From contig JAJEKB010021277.1 in assembly GCA_022393335.1 (NCBI GenBank), forward strand, positions 1,752,660 to 1,816,659: a stretch of DNA of 64,000 bases, in the 5' to 3' direction. The notes under the pieces were generated by a model. That model had not been told where the DNA came from. It saw only the letters and a program-made list of their open reading frames with translations, and searched no databases. The first letter of the stretch is position 1; the number at the start of each line of letters is the position of its first letter. A program made the position numbers and the translations under genes. Below, piece by piece: positions 12,060-24,220 of the stretch. This DNA is from Macrotrachela quadricornifera (taxonomy: Eukaryota; Rotifera; Eurotatoria; Philodinida; Philodinidae).

Positions 12060-12500
12060 TTCTCAGGCAGGACAAGACAGGACTAAAAAAGGTGCCCTAT
12101 GCACACCTCCGGTCCAAATGAATAGCCAACAGACAAACAGATAAACAAAAACAGAAAGACATTCTTCCTTATATGTATGGATTAGAAATCTTCGGTTTTC
12201 ACATTTAGACCATAGAATTATCGATACGAAACAATTAACTTTACAGATCATAACAAATTCGGTAAAATTCTGAAAAATTCACGCAAATTTTATTGCGATA
12301 TGATTTGGGTGAAATTTCACCCACCCACTCCCTCATACCCACACCCTCCGATGGTCATGCTGACCCCATGTCAACCTTTTCTGAGATCTGGAGAAGCATT
12401 TTGGAAAGTTTGGTGATCATAGCTTTTACAGAGACTGAATGCATAGCGAACAGACAAACAGGCAAACATTCTCCTTTATATATAGAGATAGATATCATAT
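12060..12500. repeat. two RTE/SINE-like 3' tail relics
   Basis: Two segments (about 12115-12190 and 12435-12500) share ACAGACAAACAG followed by CATTCTxCTTTATAT and a TA-rich end. This is the style of tail seen on RTE-clade LINEs and their SINEs. The second is preceded by TGACCCCATGTCAACC, which is also typical of such 3' ends. No reverse transcriptase remains. Confidence 0.3.
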
Positions 12501-12747
12501 AGGAACAGTTATATTCATATTAATATTTAATTGTATAGTAGGCATTTCATAAAATATTTCTCAGGTTATTAATTAATATAATATCTATACAACTTAATTT
12601 ATCTCTACGATACGAGGAGATAAAGGGAAATAAAGATAAAGCATGCTTCGGTAATGCATAAAAAGAAATTTTTCTCAATAAAAATAATAAACATAGAGGT
12701 TTTATAGAGAATTTTAATAATTTTTATTGATTGAGACAAGATTATAT

Positions 12748-13076
12748 GGGTGAATCCATGAGGACCCGTCCACTTTTTGGAAGAATATTTTTCGATTTTT
12801 TTTCAGTTTAAAATATTGTTCTCGGCTAGAAAACACTTTTGTTTAAAAAAAATTAAATACTCTCTATTAAAAATTCCGAGTTTTCGAGCATTTTCTCGGA
12901 ACACTTATGGTGTATTTTTATATATAGAAAAAATGTCGAGAAAACACGTGGAACTTCTTTAAAATCATTTTTTCGGAATTTTTTGGTTTTTAGAAGTGTA
13001 AACAAAGTCTAGAAACATGTTTCCTGTGAAACATCAGACCAGTTCTATTGAAGATTTTGAAGACTCAGGCATTTTT
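12748..13076 (+). repeat. left terminal inverted repeat of the 3.7-kb transposon
   Basis: Pairs with 16128-16458. Starts GGGTGAATCC and ends GACTCAGGCATTTT. Differences from the right arm are scattered substitutions and single-base indels, consistent with age. A short open frame inside it (12777-12962) is not a gene. Confidence 0.85.
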
Positions 13077-13219
13077 TATGTATTCATGAACCTAAGATTA
13101 CAGAAATCTAGTATAAGTTGGTAATGAAGAGAGCTGTTCAATCTATTTGAATATTGAGTATCATCGTCAAGTCTGATTTTCAAAAATCTGATCGACTAGA
13201 AAAGATAGAAAAAGGATTT

Positions 13220-15766
13220 TTATTTAAATGTAAATGTCCTGGTTTTTGTTGAACGAGATGTCAAACTATATTGAACCATTGAGTTGCTAATTGGTTTGAA
13301 TTCATGCATACTTCGAATTCCTTGTATTGTACCTAAATTAATACAGACATAAGAGAACAAAAGCAAAAGCTTTTCTCACCTGTTGTTCGAAGTTTTTCGT
13401 TTATAGCTTTCAAAAAACTGTTCTTCGCTTCTTCTACTTCGTCTGATTCAAGAAAGAAGATATGAACATCAGGAATATCTTTGTCAGATCTTCTTGCTGT
13501 TTCAAGTTGTTGTTTTTGTGAGAATTCGTAGAAGTCTTTTGCATTTGACATGGGAATGTTTTTGGAAAGTGTAGTACGTCTGGTGACCGACTTCAGTGCA
13601 GCACCTATACCGTTGCCTGCACCTTTACCATGACCTGTAGCTGTGAACGTCCAACAAGTGTCGAAATCGAAGCCCATTTTATGATGAATCAGGTTAAAAA
13701 TACTAGCATTGTTCTTGAAGTGGGCATATGCCACATCACTAAACGAAAAAAGAGAGTTGACGCAGCACATAAACTTTAAGAAAAGTAAGGCTTACCTCAC
13801 ATAATTGATCTTTTTTACCAATGGAAAGTCTTCTTGATGAATTGAACGAGAATTTTTTGTGCACAGTGTATGAATATTGTTGTGTTCCATATAATTGCTG
13901 ATTATTGCTAAGTTTCGTTATTCTTTTCTAATAGTTAGATGAATTGTAAATAAGGTGACTTGGTGCTGACTGAAAAATCCTTGTTGAACTTCGCGCTGAC
14001 ATATCAGTGTATAATTCATCGAAAAAGTCATCTGAGCTACAGCGAAAGTCTTTTCCGTTGATTGACAGCGTAATTGTTTGATATATTTACGTTGTTCACG
14101 ATTAATGCGCGTGTGAAGCAAGAATGAAGACCATCTTTCTTCAATCTCCGTTAATAGAGAGTCAACCGAGCCAGACATCTGCTGGAGATCGAACTTATTA
14201 TTGACTTTCTTCCATAAAGACCATGAACATTCGTCATCCAAATCCAACATAATGTTATCAGTGAGAATATCTCGGATGTTTTCTTCTGGACAAGCATCAC
14301 ATTCACCATTAAAGCACTTTTCGTTCGAAATAGTGCAAACCATTTGAGTGATCAATTCCTTCATATTGACCTTGTTACTAGCTGAGAAAGAACCTACATC
14401 GGCACATTTTCGATAGTAATTGTTTCAAGCCTATAATGAAGTTAAGTTACATTCGAATCAATATACAGCTAGCACAAACCTTCAATAACAGATCCATATT
14501 TTCGTCGATAATACACATGCATGTGTCATGTGGTGTTGCAGTCTTCACTTCTCGTGGACGAAGAGCATTGAAAGTTGACCTTGAAACAGTATCAGGATGA
14601 CGTTCGTTGAATATTTGATAGGCATCCAAGACAGTCATTTCTAAAAACCGAATTGCCACAGATTGTCCGTTGATTTTGATCGTGTCTTTGGAATTGGATG
14701 AGACTCGACTGATACCATCTTCACAATAGAACTTGATCACAGCATCAATTGTTGAGTCAGATAAAGGACGATTACTTCCCCGTAGACATTGTGGATAAGC
14801 CAAAATTCCATTGTTTTTTCGAAGAACAAGCGATCGTCGAGCTTGATTTGGCTTTGATGCGAACCTGATAAGTGAAAGAAAGTTTTAGTAACATTTTTTG
14901 AAAAATGCGAAGATATTGAACGACATGAGGATAAAATACGCGCCATTTCTCGATTTTTTGTCGACCCCACGCTTTGGGAGCAATTGTCATCAAACGAACT
15001 TGTTCATTAGCATCACTGTCACCGTATAACTTCTTCAAACCATCCAAAAATTCATTTGATTCACATATCATTAGTCCGTAAGAATTTGGATCGTGCGAGA
15101 CTTGAGACTTGCCATCTAATATGTCGCATAAACGATTAAGTTTTCTATACACCTCATCAACTTTGGCTCGAATGGGCAATATTGCTGATCTAAATACAAA
15201 TTTCGTTTTAAAAAATTCGAATTAAATTTACAAACTAACCTGTCATGGATCGGTTCTATGTTCAATAGTTCGAATACCTTTGATAATTCTTTCATTGATT
15301 TGTCTTTTTGGTGTTCGATTTCATAGAAAGCATGGTCTGTCTCTTCTTCCATCGATTCATGGTCAGTTGTTTCATCAACAGGTGACGATTCATCATCGTC
15401 ATTTGACTCAGCGAAGATACCACTATCCATATGACGATTCTCTTTCTCTTCTTCACTCAGATCATTGAATTCCACATTGACAGGATCATCATCATTTTTG
15501 TCATCATTAACAGGGGAACCTTGTGTCATTGATTCATCATCACTTGAACTTCCATTGTCGTTCTCCTTCTTTGATTGATGAGTCATCATTTTCTTCGATT
15601 CAAATGTATAACATCTTGGACATAACCAGCTAACTCAAGTGTAAGCTACATCATACTGACTGATCAAAAATTTCGATAGTTCGGATGACACAGGCTTTAC
15701 TCCTTTCGGTACACATCCAGATTTCTCATGCTTTATCAGATGTTCACAACTTTTTCGTCGTGGCAT
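13220..15766 (-). pseudogene. decayed transposase of the 3.7-kb element
   Basis: Minus-strand exons: 15240-15766, up to 15189, up to 14864 ending 14480, 13796-14430, 13380-13738, 13220-13332. The 3' end of exon 2 (near 14880-14950) is uncertain. Most joins preserve frame, for example GACAG|GTTAGT to TATTTAG|ATC, and ACAG|GTGAG to ATTTAG|GTAC. The N-terminus (MPRRKSCEHL) has Cys/His pairs including CPRC, then an acidic region, an HTH-like block (WGRQKIEKW) and the catalytic core. Broken by TGA at 15635-15637, TGA at 14425-14427 and TAA at 13918-13920, each with clear homologous coding on both sides. In the first catalytic block the aspartate I expect before the aromatic-rich FSMNY is threonine; the second block SDxAxxHFKNN retains its aspartate. 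Not functional. Confidence 0.75.
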
Positions 15767-16127
15767 TGGAATAGATTTTTAAAAATAAAGAAGCACTGAT
15801 GGGCAGTTGATATTTTCTCATACCCAATGATTCATCTCGTAATCTGATTCGTGTGAAATCATAACATTTGTGAATAAGACTCTATATCTAAAGATGTCCT
15901 TAAAGAGAAACGGGAAATCTATCATTTCGATTCTATCATCTCATTTTTGGTAGACAGTATAACAGCAAATCTTTCTAGTTGTCAGGGCAGAATCGTTAGT
16001 ACGATTTCGTTCTATGAGGATAGTGTCACGGAAGTTGTTGTATTCCACGAGTAGAAGAGAATAAAAATTATTCAATTTAATTGAATACAATCTAAGTTGA
16101 TGAAATATAGCTATTGATATGTTTAGA

Positions 16128-16458
16128 GAAAATGCCTGAGCCTTCAAAATCTTCAATAGAACTGGTCTGATGTTTCACAGGAAACATGTTTCTAGACTGT
16201 GTTTACATTTGTGAAAACCAAAAAATTCCGAAAAAATGATTTTAAAGAAGCTCCACATGTTTTCTCGACATTTTTTCTATATATAAAAATACACCATAAG
16301 TGTTCCGAGAAAATACTCGAAAACTCGGAATTTTTAATAGAGAGTATTTAATTTTTTTCTAAACAAAAGTGTTTTCTAGCCGAGAACAACATTTTAAACT
16401 GAAAAAAAATCGAAAAATATTCTTCCAAAAAGTGGATGGGTCCTCATAGATTCACCCT
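16128..16458 (-). repeat. right terminal inverted repeat of the 3.7-kb transposon
   Basis: Inverted partner of 12748-13076. It ends GATTCACCC at 16458. Confidence 0.85.
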
Positions 16459-17279
16459 TAATAAAATGCAGTTTTTCTCCTAAAACGGAAAAAACTGATA
16501 GTTAAGAAAATTTTTAATTTATACGCAACTAATATAGCTCTATCAAATGCTTGATTCAAAATTTGTTTCATATTCGTTTTTATCTTTTTCGATTTCTTCC
16601 GACCAAGGGTACAATATCAGTGCAATCCACCCACATATGATAGAACAGAAAGGAAAGATCCATAGAATAATAGAAGAAACTAAAGGAAACAGCAGACGGA
16701 TACACACATATGTATATATCAAAAGAAAAAGACCAGTATATAAATAGACATATATCAGTAGGAAAAAGCACATACGTCATGTACAGAAACAATCCCTGAA
16801 CATGATTCATTGACTCAGGTAAACTAATGTAAAGGAAGAAAAAACCAAGCAATTTCAATGATTCAGAATGAAATATATTTTGTTAGTGGCTGTCGGATTT
16901 TTCATGCAAATGTTATGGTTGATTGATTTCATAAATCTATTTTGGAAGAAACCACGTTACTTTTATCACAACTATAAATACAAAGGAAATCAGCTACAGA
17001 GACATAAACCAAAGTCGCATAATTCACATCTATATCGCACAATACGTAGTTAAGTTTGACTTTTAATATTAGTTCGACTATAATGTTAATATTTAAAGTT
17101 AAATCCAGTTGTGCTAATATACCGGAGTGACTCTTGGATGACTCTCTACTATCTTCTCTTTTTTGTCTTCTTCCGTGCATATCTCTATCTCTCTTTCATA
17201 TAAACGTGCGCTCAATGTCAAATAGCTATACTCTGGATATGTGAAGTGACACGTAAATAAAATTAGTACCATATTCGAG
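16459..17279. other. gene-free AT-rich stretch
   Basis: Only short overlapping frames on both strands (16543-16858) with low-complexity hydrophobic translations. No motif recognised. Confidence 0.4.
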
Positions 17280-17880
17280 TTTTTTGCGTACGATTTCGCT
17301 TTTTGACTTGGATTAGTTCTGTACTTGGTTGAGTTATATGCAGAATTGAATTCCGCATCGAATCGCGTCATCGAGCAAAAAACTTACTTATATCCAAAAT
17401 ACTGGCTTTTTGAAGATTTTTCGTAAGTAGTTCGTGTCTGGATTCGCTCTCTCACTTGGATTGGCTCTACTAATAGATGGGTCGAATGCATAATTTAATT
17501 CTGCATTGAGTGATACTGAATTTGATTAGAGTTATCGAGCAACAAAATATATGACGGTAACAGAGCCAGATCGAAACTTCTGGTCCTCCTTCACCTTTAT
17601 CTATGAATTTTGTTCAACTACTTTGGTCAAATTCACTATCATTCAATGCAGAATTAAATTATGAACTCAACCCAACCACTTGTAGAGCTAATCCAAGTGA
17701 GAGAGCGAATCCAGACACGAAATACTTTCGGAAAAGTCTTCAAAAAGTCAGTATTTTGGATATAAGTGAGTTTTTTGCTCGATGACACCATTCGATGCAG
17801 AAATCAATTTTGCATATAATTCAACCAAGCACAGAACTAATTCAAGTCAAAAAGCGAAATCGGACGCAAAAAACTAAAAT
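17280..17880. repeat. foldback repeat with internally duplicated arms
   Basis: The left arm (about 17280-17530) and right arm (about 17618-17877) are inverted copies around a ~90-bp spacer. Each arm is itself two diverged copies of a ~130-bp unit built on TGCAGAATTGAATT...CATCGAAT and GAGCGAATCCAGACACG / AAGCGAAATCGGACGCA. The structure can form a long imperfect hairpin. No transposase or target duplication seen. Class: foldback or large MITE. Confidence 0.65.
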
Positions 17881-19508
17881 ATATCGCTAACTTTGCCTAT
17901 GTTAAAATGGCTAAGAAACATCATTACTGAGGGTGGTGACAAACTAGTCTCGCCACTTTGTTATTTTATCGACTCATCCCTTATTTTATCGTTGCAACTA
18001 CTTTATAATATTCTTGTTCTTTCTAATTGAATATCAAAATCTCTGGATCTTGTTATAAATACAATGGTAATGAATTTTATTGATTTCATGCGATTTATAA
18101 TATTGAAATCGACTTGTTCACGTTGTGAAAATCTATAAGAATAACGTAAGTATTGAATTTTTTTTGTCAAAAAGCCTGAAATATCAGCCTGATTCAGTCA
18201 CGTTGTCTCAAAAACCGATTTCTGTGCTCGACGAAGGAACATTTTACATGAAGATAGCAGTAAGTTTTCTACATAGCATTTGAAATTGAATTTACTCTTA
18301 CTAATGAAACTATTTTCTATGTCAAACGTGCGAGAGTGTGAATGTTGATGTGGCGTGTGCTTTTCTCCTCTTCTCCAATTTACTCAGTTGGCCTAGCGCT
18401 CTGGTCTCTCGTGTGTTTGGTAGATGTTTTTACAGAAGTACTTGCCCCAGTATTCTCTTTCCAACAATGATGCCGCATGGCTTTTCATAAAACCATTCCT
18501 GACTTACATCGTTTAAGACTAGCTGCATTATATTTTGAAATGAATGGTATTGTTAAGGACATAAAATGGGTAAAGGGTGGCGAAAAGTAGATCTGCAATA
18601 CTATCATCAGCTATATTTAGTATTCCAGGAGTGTATCACTAAATACTTTTTGCTAAACGCTTATTATTAATATATAGGTTTCTGAAACTTGGTAAAGATC
18701 AAATTTTGGTATTCGCAAGCGACTAGCAATTAGAGTTCATACACACCTAAAAATGGGGCCCATAGGACCTTATTATGGCTTATTTCGGCTTATCCATCAA
18801 TATAAATCTAATTGTATGTGTTAGGCTGTGAAACCACTTCCATACCACTATCTCCTACTGATCCTCTTTTCTTTGTATACGCTTGATTAGTCGTCTGTTT
18901 GATCTATATACGACACATATGCGGGTTCACTTGTTTGGTTTCCTAGTTGTTCTTGAAGTAATTTTACTTCGATTAGAATAAAGGATCGAAGAAGAAATGC
19001 CACACTAGATACTGACCGAGAATAACCAAAGCAAGAGGTTCCGATTTGCCTCTAAATTCTGTCCTAGCTCTGATATATTTCGATGAAATTTCAACTGCTC
19101 TCAAAGTTTTCTAGGATGATACATCGTTACTCATTATGTTTAGTTTGAATCATTGTTGAAAGAGAATAGTAAACACGAATAGAAATCATATTGTAAAGAA
19201 TAGTTACTAGCTAACCGATAATTGAGCTTATAAAACGCTTCGAGGTCAACCTTGATCCCATTAAGATCTATCGAGCTTGGTAGGAAAACGATGGTTGAAT
19301 TAGAATATGTGACCTTGTATACGATTCGATTAAAAAGAATTAAAAAATCCAAATGGGCCGAAAGCAAACTTTATACGAACTCGTTTTATTCGTTGCTTTT
19401 TTTCTATCATTTCGGCCGTATTTATTTTCCACATTCAGTTTTTTTCAATTATTCTAGATATTATTTTCTTTTGACATTTTTCACGAAATTCGATTCATTA
19501 TTCCACAT
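17881..19508. other. gene-free stretch upstream of the 19.5-kb gene
   Basis: No coding frame with recognisable content. A TTGGCCTAGCGCTCTGG word near 18390 resembles a polymerase III box A but has no box B partner. The last few hundred bases should hold the promoter of the gene at 19509; no obvious TATA box. Confidence 0.4.
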
Positions 19509-20201
19509 ATGGCTACAAACAAGACTTATAAGGAAGAAGTAGATAGAATCTTACAAAGTGGAGATAAAATAGAGGCTGAAATCGAACAATTATATACAAG
19601 AATTCAGGCATGCGAAGATGCTGCAAAGAAAAATAACAAGCGTTCAACTCCAAACATTCAAGGTCAACATGTAATCAACAAGAGTATTCTCGATATTCAA
19701 AGCTACATTGTTGACGAATTTCTCCAACGTACATTACCAGAGAAGCGCAACAGTATTAAGGGAAATATGGCTAGTGATTTTTATGGCAACAATTCCTTTG
19801 TTAAAGGTGTTAAAAAAAGTATACAAGATATGACAGCTATTTTTGACAGAAATAATAATACTTATTACGATGCCAATGCTGAAACTTATAGAGCTTTTCT
19901 TACTCTTCTTCGTGAATCTGCTGTACTACACATGGTGCATTTGTATGAAAATTCAACCAAATCTTCTCCATACCAAACCGCACTTGCGAAAACCTGTGCT
20001 ATGATGAATGATATGGAAATCTATGTGGACCAGATGGCAAAACAAAAATATTTCGAAGATGCTAATAATAATACGGTTGCTAAAAGCAATTATGAGAGAG
20101 CACGATCGAATGTTTCACAAGTATTGAGTAACCTGGCGGTGGATATATCAATATGGGTCGAAGAACTGAGAAATATTGCTAAAGAGCTTGACAAAAACTG
20201 A
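19509..20201 (+). CDS. hypothetical alpha-helical protein, 230 residues
   Basis: Single-exon frame from ATG at 19509 (context CACATATGG). The predicted protein is hydrophilic and helical, with charged heptad-like stretches at residues about 5-45 (KEEVDRILQSGDKIEAEIEQLYTRI) and 185-225, so a coiled coil is plausible. No signal peptide, membrane segment or catalytic motif. I do not recognise a family. Codon use is AT-rich but amino-acid composition is balanced, unlike the spurious frames around it, and this is the main reason for calling it a gene. It stands alone between the foldback region and a pogo-type element. It could be an orphan or a fast-evolving family member. Confidence 0.65.
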   Translation: MATNKTYKEEVDRILQSGDKIEAEIEQLYTRIQACEDAAKKNNKRSTPNIQGQHVINKSILDIQSYIVDEFLQRTLPEKRNSIKGNMASDFYGNNSFVKGVKKSIQDMTAIFDRNNNTYYDANAETYRAFLTLLRESAVLHMVHLYENSTKSSPYQTALAKTCAMMNDMEIYVDQMAKQKYFEDANNNTVAKSNYERARSNVSQVLSNLAVDISIWVEELRNIAKELDKN

Positions 20202-20449
20202 TATCTTTCACAATATATAAAAGAACTTCTTATAATCTCTGTCAATTTTCGAAAAAATAATCTTATCATTATTAACAGCAGTTACTTTGTTGTTACAGGG
20301 CATACAGTGATACTCATCCTTTGCTTATTTCTTTATTCTTTTCTTTTTTTTTTTTGTTTTTTCTAATAATTATGTGATTTCATTTTGATCTCGTCTTTTC
20401 TTTAACCTCGATGTACTCTATCTTCCATTTATTCTTGATATTTTACATA

Positions 20450-21411
20450 CAGTAAGACCTCCATAAATGGGCACCTTACCAATATGGGCACTTGACGGAA
20501 CGACCGAGCATCTTTTGCTGAAATTGAGCCTCTATAGGAAGGGCATCTTCCACCTCTCAAAGTGGGCACTATTTTTTACGATGTACTGTACAATTGAACC
20601 ACTCTTGTACGGGCATATACAATGAATATACCAATTATTACATTGTTCTTTTTCGTTTTGTTGCTCTTTATTGTTTTGTAAATAGGACAGAAAAAAGTTC
20701 TGCTTGACGTAACAAACAAAATAACTCATCTCTGTAGTTTTAATTCTCTCGCCAGTGCTGAAAAGAGTATAAATAATCGTGTCATTGGTTGTTTTCTTTC
20801 AAAACCATCGAGAAAAATGACATCGTGTCACTATCTTTCACTTGATGAGATAATCGCATTGATCGGTGGCTGTACTAATAGTGCTGGATTATCACAACGC
20901 AAATTATGTCACAAGTACAACTTGTCAAAAGGAGCAATTTATAATATTCTTCAACAACAGGATAAATACGCACTCGGTTTTCAATCGAATACAAGTATAT
21001 GTATCAAGTGCAAGCTACTAGAAGAGACTGGTCACAACGTCAATGAAGTTGTTCTCTCATGGTTCGCAACTCAATGATCGAAAAAAGATTTCACTCTCAC
21101 GTTCCTTATTATAAGAAAAGGCATGAGTCCCTGCTAAAGAAATTGGGCTTTCAAAAAGCTTCATGTTAAATAAGATGATAGAAAATAAACTGAATTGAAA
21201 AAAAAATTCTAATTAACAAAAGTGCACATTTAATACAACTATAATACTAAGAGCGTATCGAGAACATATAAATAGGATTGTTTTTTATGGTTTAGCTAGT
21301 GAATACCGTATTACTGGTCGATATATATGTAAACTCTATAAGACGGGCACTTCCGTAAGGTGGACGATTTGAAAAAGTCTCATTAGTGCCCATCTAAGGG
21401 AGGTTTTACTG
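20450..21411 (+). mobile_element. pogo/Tigger-type element, internal-deletion copy
   Basis: Terminal inverted repeats CAGTAAGACCTCC (left) and CAGTAAAACCTCCC (right, reverse complement) are followed by a repeated GGGCAC word. TA target duplications lie at 20448-20449 and 21412-21413. These ends and the TA target are diagnostic of pogo/Tigger elements of the Tc1/mariner group. At 962 bp it keeps only the start of the transposase, so it depends on an intact relative to move. Confidence 0.85.
20817..21077 (+). pseudogene. truncated pogo transposase (CENP-B-type N-terminus)
   Basis: 86 residues. LSQRKLCHKYNLSKGAIYNIL (residues about 25-45) is a helix-turn-helix of the CENP-B N-terminal type, the DNA-binding domain of pogo/Tigger transposases. 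It is followed by the start of the second (CENPB-type) helix-turn-helix, NVNEVVLSWFATQ, and a premature TGA. The frame continues after it as SKKDFT, as expected in the family. The DDE catalytic domain has been deleted. Not functional as a transposase. Confidence 0.8.
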
Positions 21412-21605
21412 TACGAGCTATATATATATATATATGTGTGTGTGTATCAGGCAAAATTAAGATTTAGACAAAATAAAACAGCGTCAGTATTTGATTTTTA
21501 ATGTTCTATTAGAATAAGATGAAAAAAATTTTAATTCTCGGTTTTAATTTGATAGTTATTAATCAACATTACAGGTAATCATAACTAATGAATCAAAAGA
21601 AAATA

Positions 21606-22849
21606 TTAGGTGGTACTAAAGTTTTCGTGTTTTTCTTTGAAAATTTTCTAAAATAATTAAGAAAGTTCAAGAAGTTTCCTTAATAAGGGTATATTAAGAG
21701 AGTATAAATAACTCTCGAAAGATGATAAAGCCATCGAATGCGGACGGTGATTATGAGCTGAAAATGAATCTTCCTCAAAAAGAGATTCGAGTGCTTCTAC
21801 TTCATGAATTCCGTCTAGATCACAAAGCAATAGAAGCAACCAACAACATATGCAGCATATTGGGCGAGGATATACTCTCTATCTGCATGGCACAACATTG
21901 GTTTTTATCGCTTTAAGAATGGTAACTTAGAACTCGACGATTTACCTTGCTCCGGAAGACTGCTGGAAGTGAATGTGGATCTGTTAAAACAGCTTATCGA
22001 AGAAGATCCTCGCTTAACTTCACGGTATCCATCTGAGCAGCTTGGGTGCTCTCATAGAGCAGTGGAAAACCATCTGAACGAATTAGGCAAGGCATGGAAA
22101 TATGTAGTTTGGATACCCCATGAATTATCATTACATTAGCTTCGACAAAGAATTGATGCTTGTATGAATTTAATCACATTTCACCGCAACTACTAATGGC
22201 TTCGCAATCTTATCACTGACGATAAGAAGTGAGTGTTATATATTAATTACGTGTACGGCCGTCAGTGGTTAAGTAGTGATCAAACAGGTGTAGCAACGCC
22301 ACAAACTGATCCATATCCCAAGAAACTAATGTTGAGCGTTTAATGCGAAGTCAATGGAATTATTCACCGAGGAATTCTTTCAAACGGTTGGACCACCACT
22401 GCCGACCTCTACTATCAACAATTGAACCGGATTGCCGAAAAATTCAAGGAAAAGCAAGATCGATTTTACTATTTGCATGATAACGCGAGACATCATATTG
22501 CAAAGTTGACGCACGAAAAATTATTGAAGTTTGGATGGATTACCGTTCCTCATCCACCTTATTCTCCTGATTTGGCTCCAACGGACTACCATTTATTTCG
22601 TTCTCTTTCTAACCATTTCCGTGAGCAAAAGTTCGCCGATGAGAACGATATCAAAATGGAACTCGTTAACTTCTTTGATCAAAAGTTCTAGGACTTCTAC
22701 GAACGTTGAATCCTATCCCTGCCAGAGTGTTGACGACAAGTCACAGATAGTAGTGGTGCATATATAACTGAAAGCTAGTAGTACTTTTGACTTTGAAAAA
22801 TGGAAATAAAATTTTTCAAAAATACGCTAAAGCTTTGTTGTCAACCTAA
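21606..22849 (+). mobile_element. mariner element, full length but dead
   Basis: 1244 bp, flanked by TA duplications (21604-21605 and 22850-22851). Inverted ends TTAGGTGGTACTAAAG and TTAGGTTGACAACAAAG are typical of mariner. It encodes one transposase reading, broken by frameshifts and stops. A reversed 3' fragment of the same family is at 25900-26145, so this family has been active more than once locally. Confidence 0.9.
21764..22778 (+). pseudogene. mariner transposase, multiply disrupted
   Basis: Recognisable along its length: the N-terminal helix-turn-helix (MNLPQKEIRVLLLHEF), RFKNGNLELDD-PCSGR, the LGCSHRAVENHL helix, WIPHEL, ITDDKK (first aspartate region), LHDNARHH (second aspartate), and PHPPYSPDLAPTDYHLFRSL (third). 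Several frame changes separate these blocks (near 21890, 22130, 22200 and 22340), and TAG/TGA codons interrupt the last 30 codons. The longest continuous piece is 22422-22691. The gene cannot give a working D,D34D enzyme. Confidence 0.9.
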
Positions 22850-24220
22850 TAAGAATGTCATCTGAAAGAGTAAAATGTATCTGATACAATGCAGCACTTT
22901 TCAACTTCAAATAATGTTCATTGTAAAGTACCTCAATAACACCAATCTCGATTATTATAGATTTCCTTATATATTTGTCACGAAAAACGTTGATTTTTCT
23001 TAGTTCTATATCTCAAGTTGCTCTGTTTAAATAGAATCAAAAGAGACAGGCTCGTTTCTAAAACTTTTCCATCACTTTAAAATCAAAACTGCCTTGTTTT
23101 TTATTGGTCATTTTTCGAAATCAAAGTGTTAAAGATCAACCTTTATAGTTAAATATAAAATTAGATTTTAAGAATCAATATTACACTTTAATATTTCAGC
23201 TTTGAAAAATCGATAATTCATAGAAAAGCGAGGGAAATTTTACTTTAAACAATCTAATATGTGTTTTCGAAACCAGATTGTAAGTTTTTTTTTCTATCAA
23301 GATTGATATTTGTTCTTAAAAGATAATTAGTAATACAAGAATGATCGATTATACTATTTTCTGAAAGCCAAATAATGAAGGAGATATAGAAAACAATATA
23401 ATGAATTAGTAGTCATATATTTTTATTTCTTTGTTCATGAACAATAAAAATAAGTTTCATTCAAACACTCATAGATGATATTGTTATTTTTTTTTTTGAT
23501 GATCTATTTCAATATTGAACTCATGATGAAAAAGATTATCCAACCTCTATTTTGTTTTATCTGAAGAGCATTCTATTTATCTCTTTATTGCATTCTGTTA
23601 AATATGTATTTATAAATTAATATCGAAGTTGATTTTGTTGATTGTGCATTTATTGATATGCGGAGAACTATGCTTTATATGATATTTACAAGAAAATAAA
23701 GATAAAATAATCCTTATTGATCATTATTAACATCTCTCTAAAAAGAACTACAATCGATAGAATTACAATTATAACAAAGTTTAATTTATTTTGAAAAAAA
23801 CGAATTCAAAAATAATATGCAGATTTCATTTTTTATTGAATGAGACATCCTTTCCATCACGTCCATATTATCTATTACATTACTTTATTCTTTATTCAAC
23901 GTCTTATGCATAATTTTTAATAAGTCTATAAAAATATTTAGTTAGGTTCAAGGTGATGAAAGAGATCAGATGAATAATCAAATCATATATCTATTTATAA
24001 GATTGTTTAAATTATCTTATTAAACGCAACCTCGAGTTATTCTAAATACTTTTTAATCTTCTTTCTCTTTCTGTAATGGAAAAGATATAATTGTATCGAA
24101 TTTTTATTTTTGCTTTTTATCATTGAGATCCTTTCAATTTATTGTGCAATGTATGCTTTTTTTCAAGTATAAATACAAGATGAATCTTCCATATATTAAT
24201 AAAAATCTTTTGTGTCAATA
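22850..24220. other. gene-free AT-rich stretch
   Basis: No coding frame of interest. Very AT-rich toward the right. Contains the promoter of the gene at 24221. Confidence 0.45.
24168..24175 (+). promoter_or_regulatory. TATA box of the 24.2-kb gene
   Basis: TATAAATA 46 bp before the ATG at 24221. Position fits a core promoter with a short leader. Confidence 0.6.

Larger units (their letters stand above)
9974..12747. other. 2.8-kb gene-poor stretch with retroelement-like debris
   Basis: Short open frames exist on both strands (for example 10254-10539 and 11037-11299 overlap antisense), but none has a recognisable domain, splice context or codon signal. The stretch is less AT-rich than its surroundings and contains long C tracts, a SINE-like fragment (11580-11700) and RTE/SINE-like 3' tails (12060-12500). 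I read it as a graveyard of short repeats. Confidence 0.45.
12748..16458. mobile_element. 3.7-kb DNA transposon with ~330-bp terminal inverted repeats
   Basis: The arms 12748-13076 and 16128-16458 are inverted copies, roughly 90% identical by eye, beginning GGGTGAATCYATGAGGACCC. The interior carries one minus-strand, multi-exon transposase gene (13220-15766). The protein belongs to a DDE-type invertebrate transposase family that I recognise by conserved blocks (NY-x-x-x-x-Q-x-x-x-QGF, D-x-x-x-x-HFKNN, GHGKGxGxGIG) and tentatively place near Sola-type elements. I see no clean target-site duplication. Three in-frame stops and loss of an expected aspartate make this an inactive copy. Confidence 0.8.

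Noticed and set aside
16543..16858. Small membrane protein genes
   Set aside because: Hydrophobic translations of AT-rich sequence on three frames at once; no start context or homology.
18385..18405. tRNA gene or SINE head (box A-like word)
   Set aside because: No box B at usable distance and no cloverleaf.
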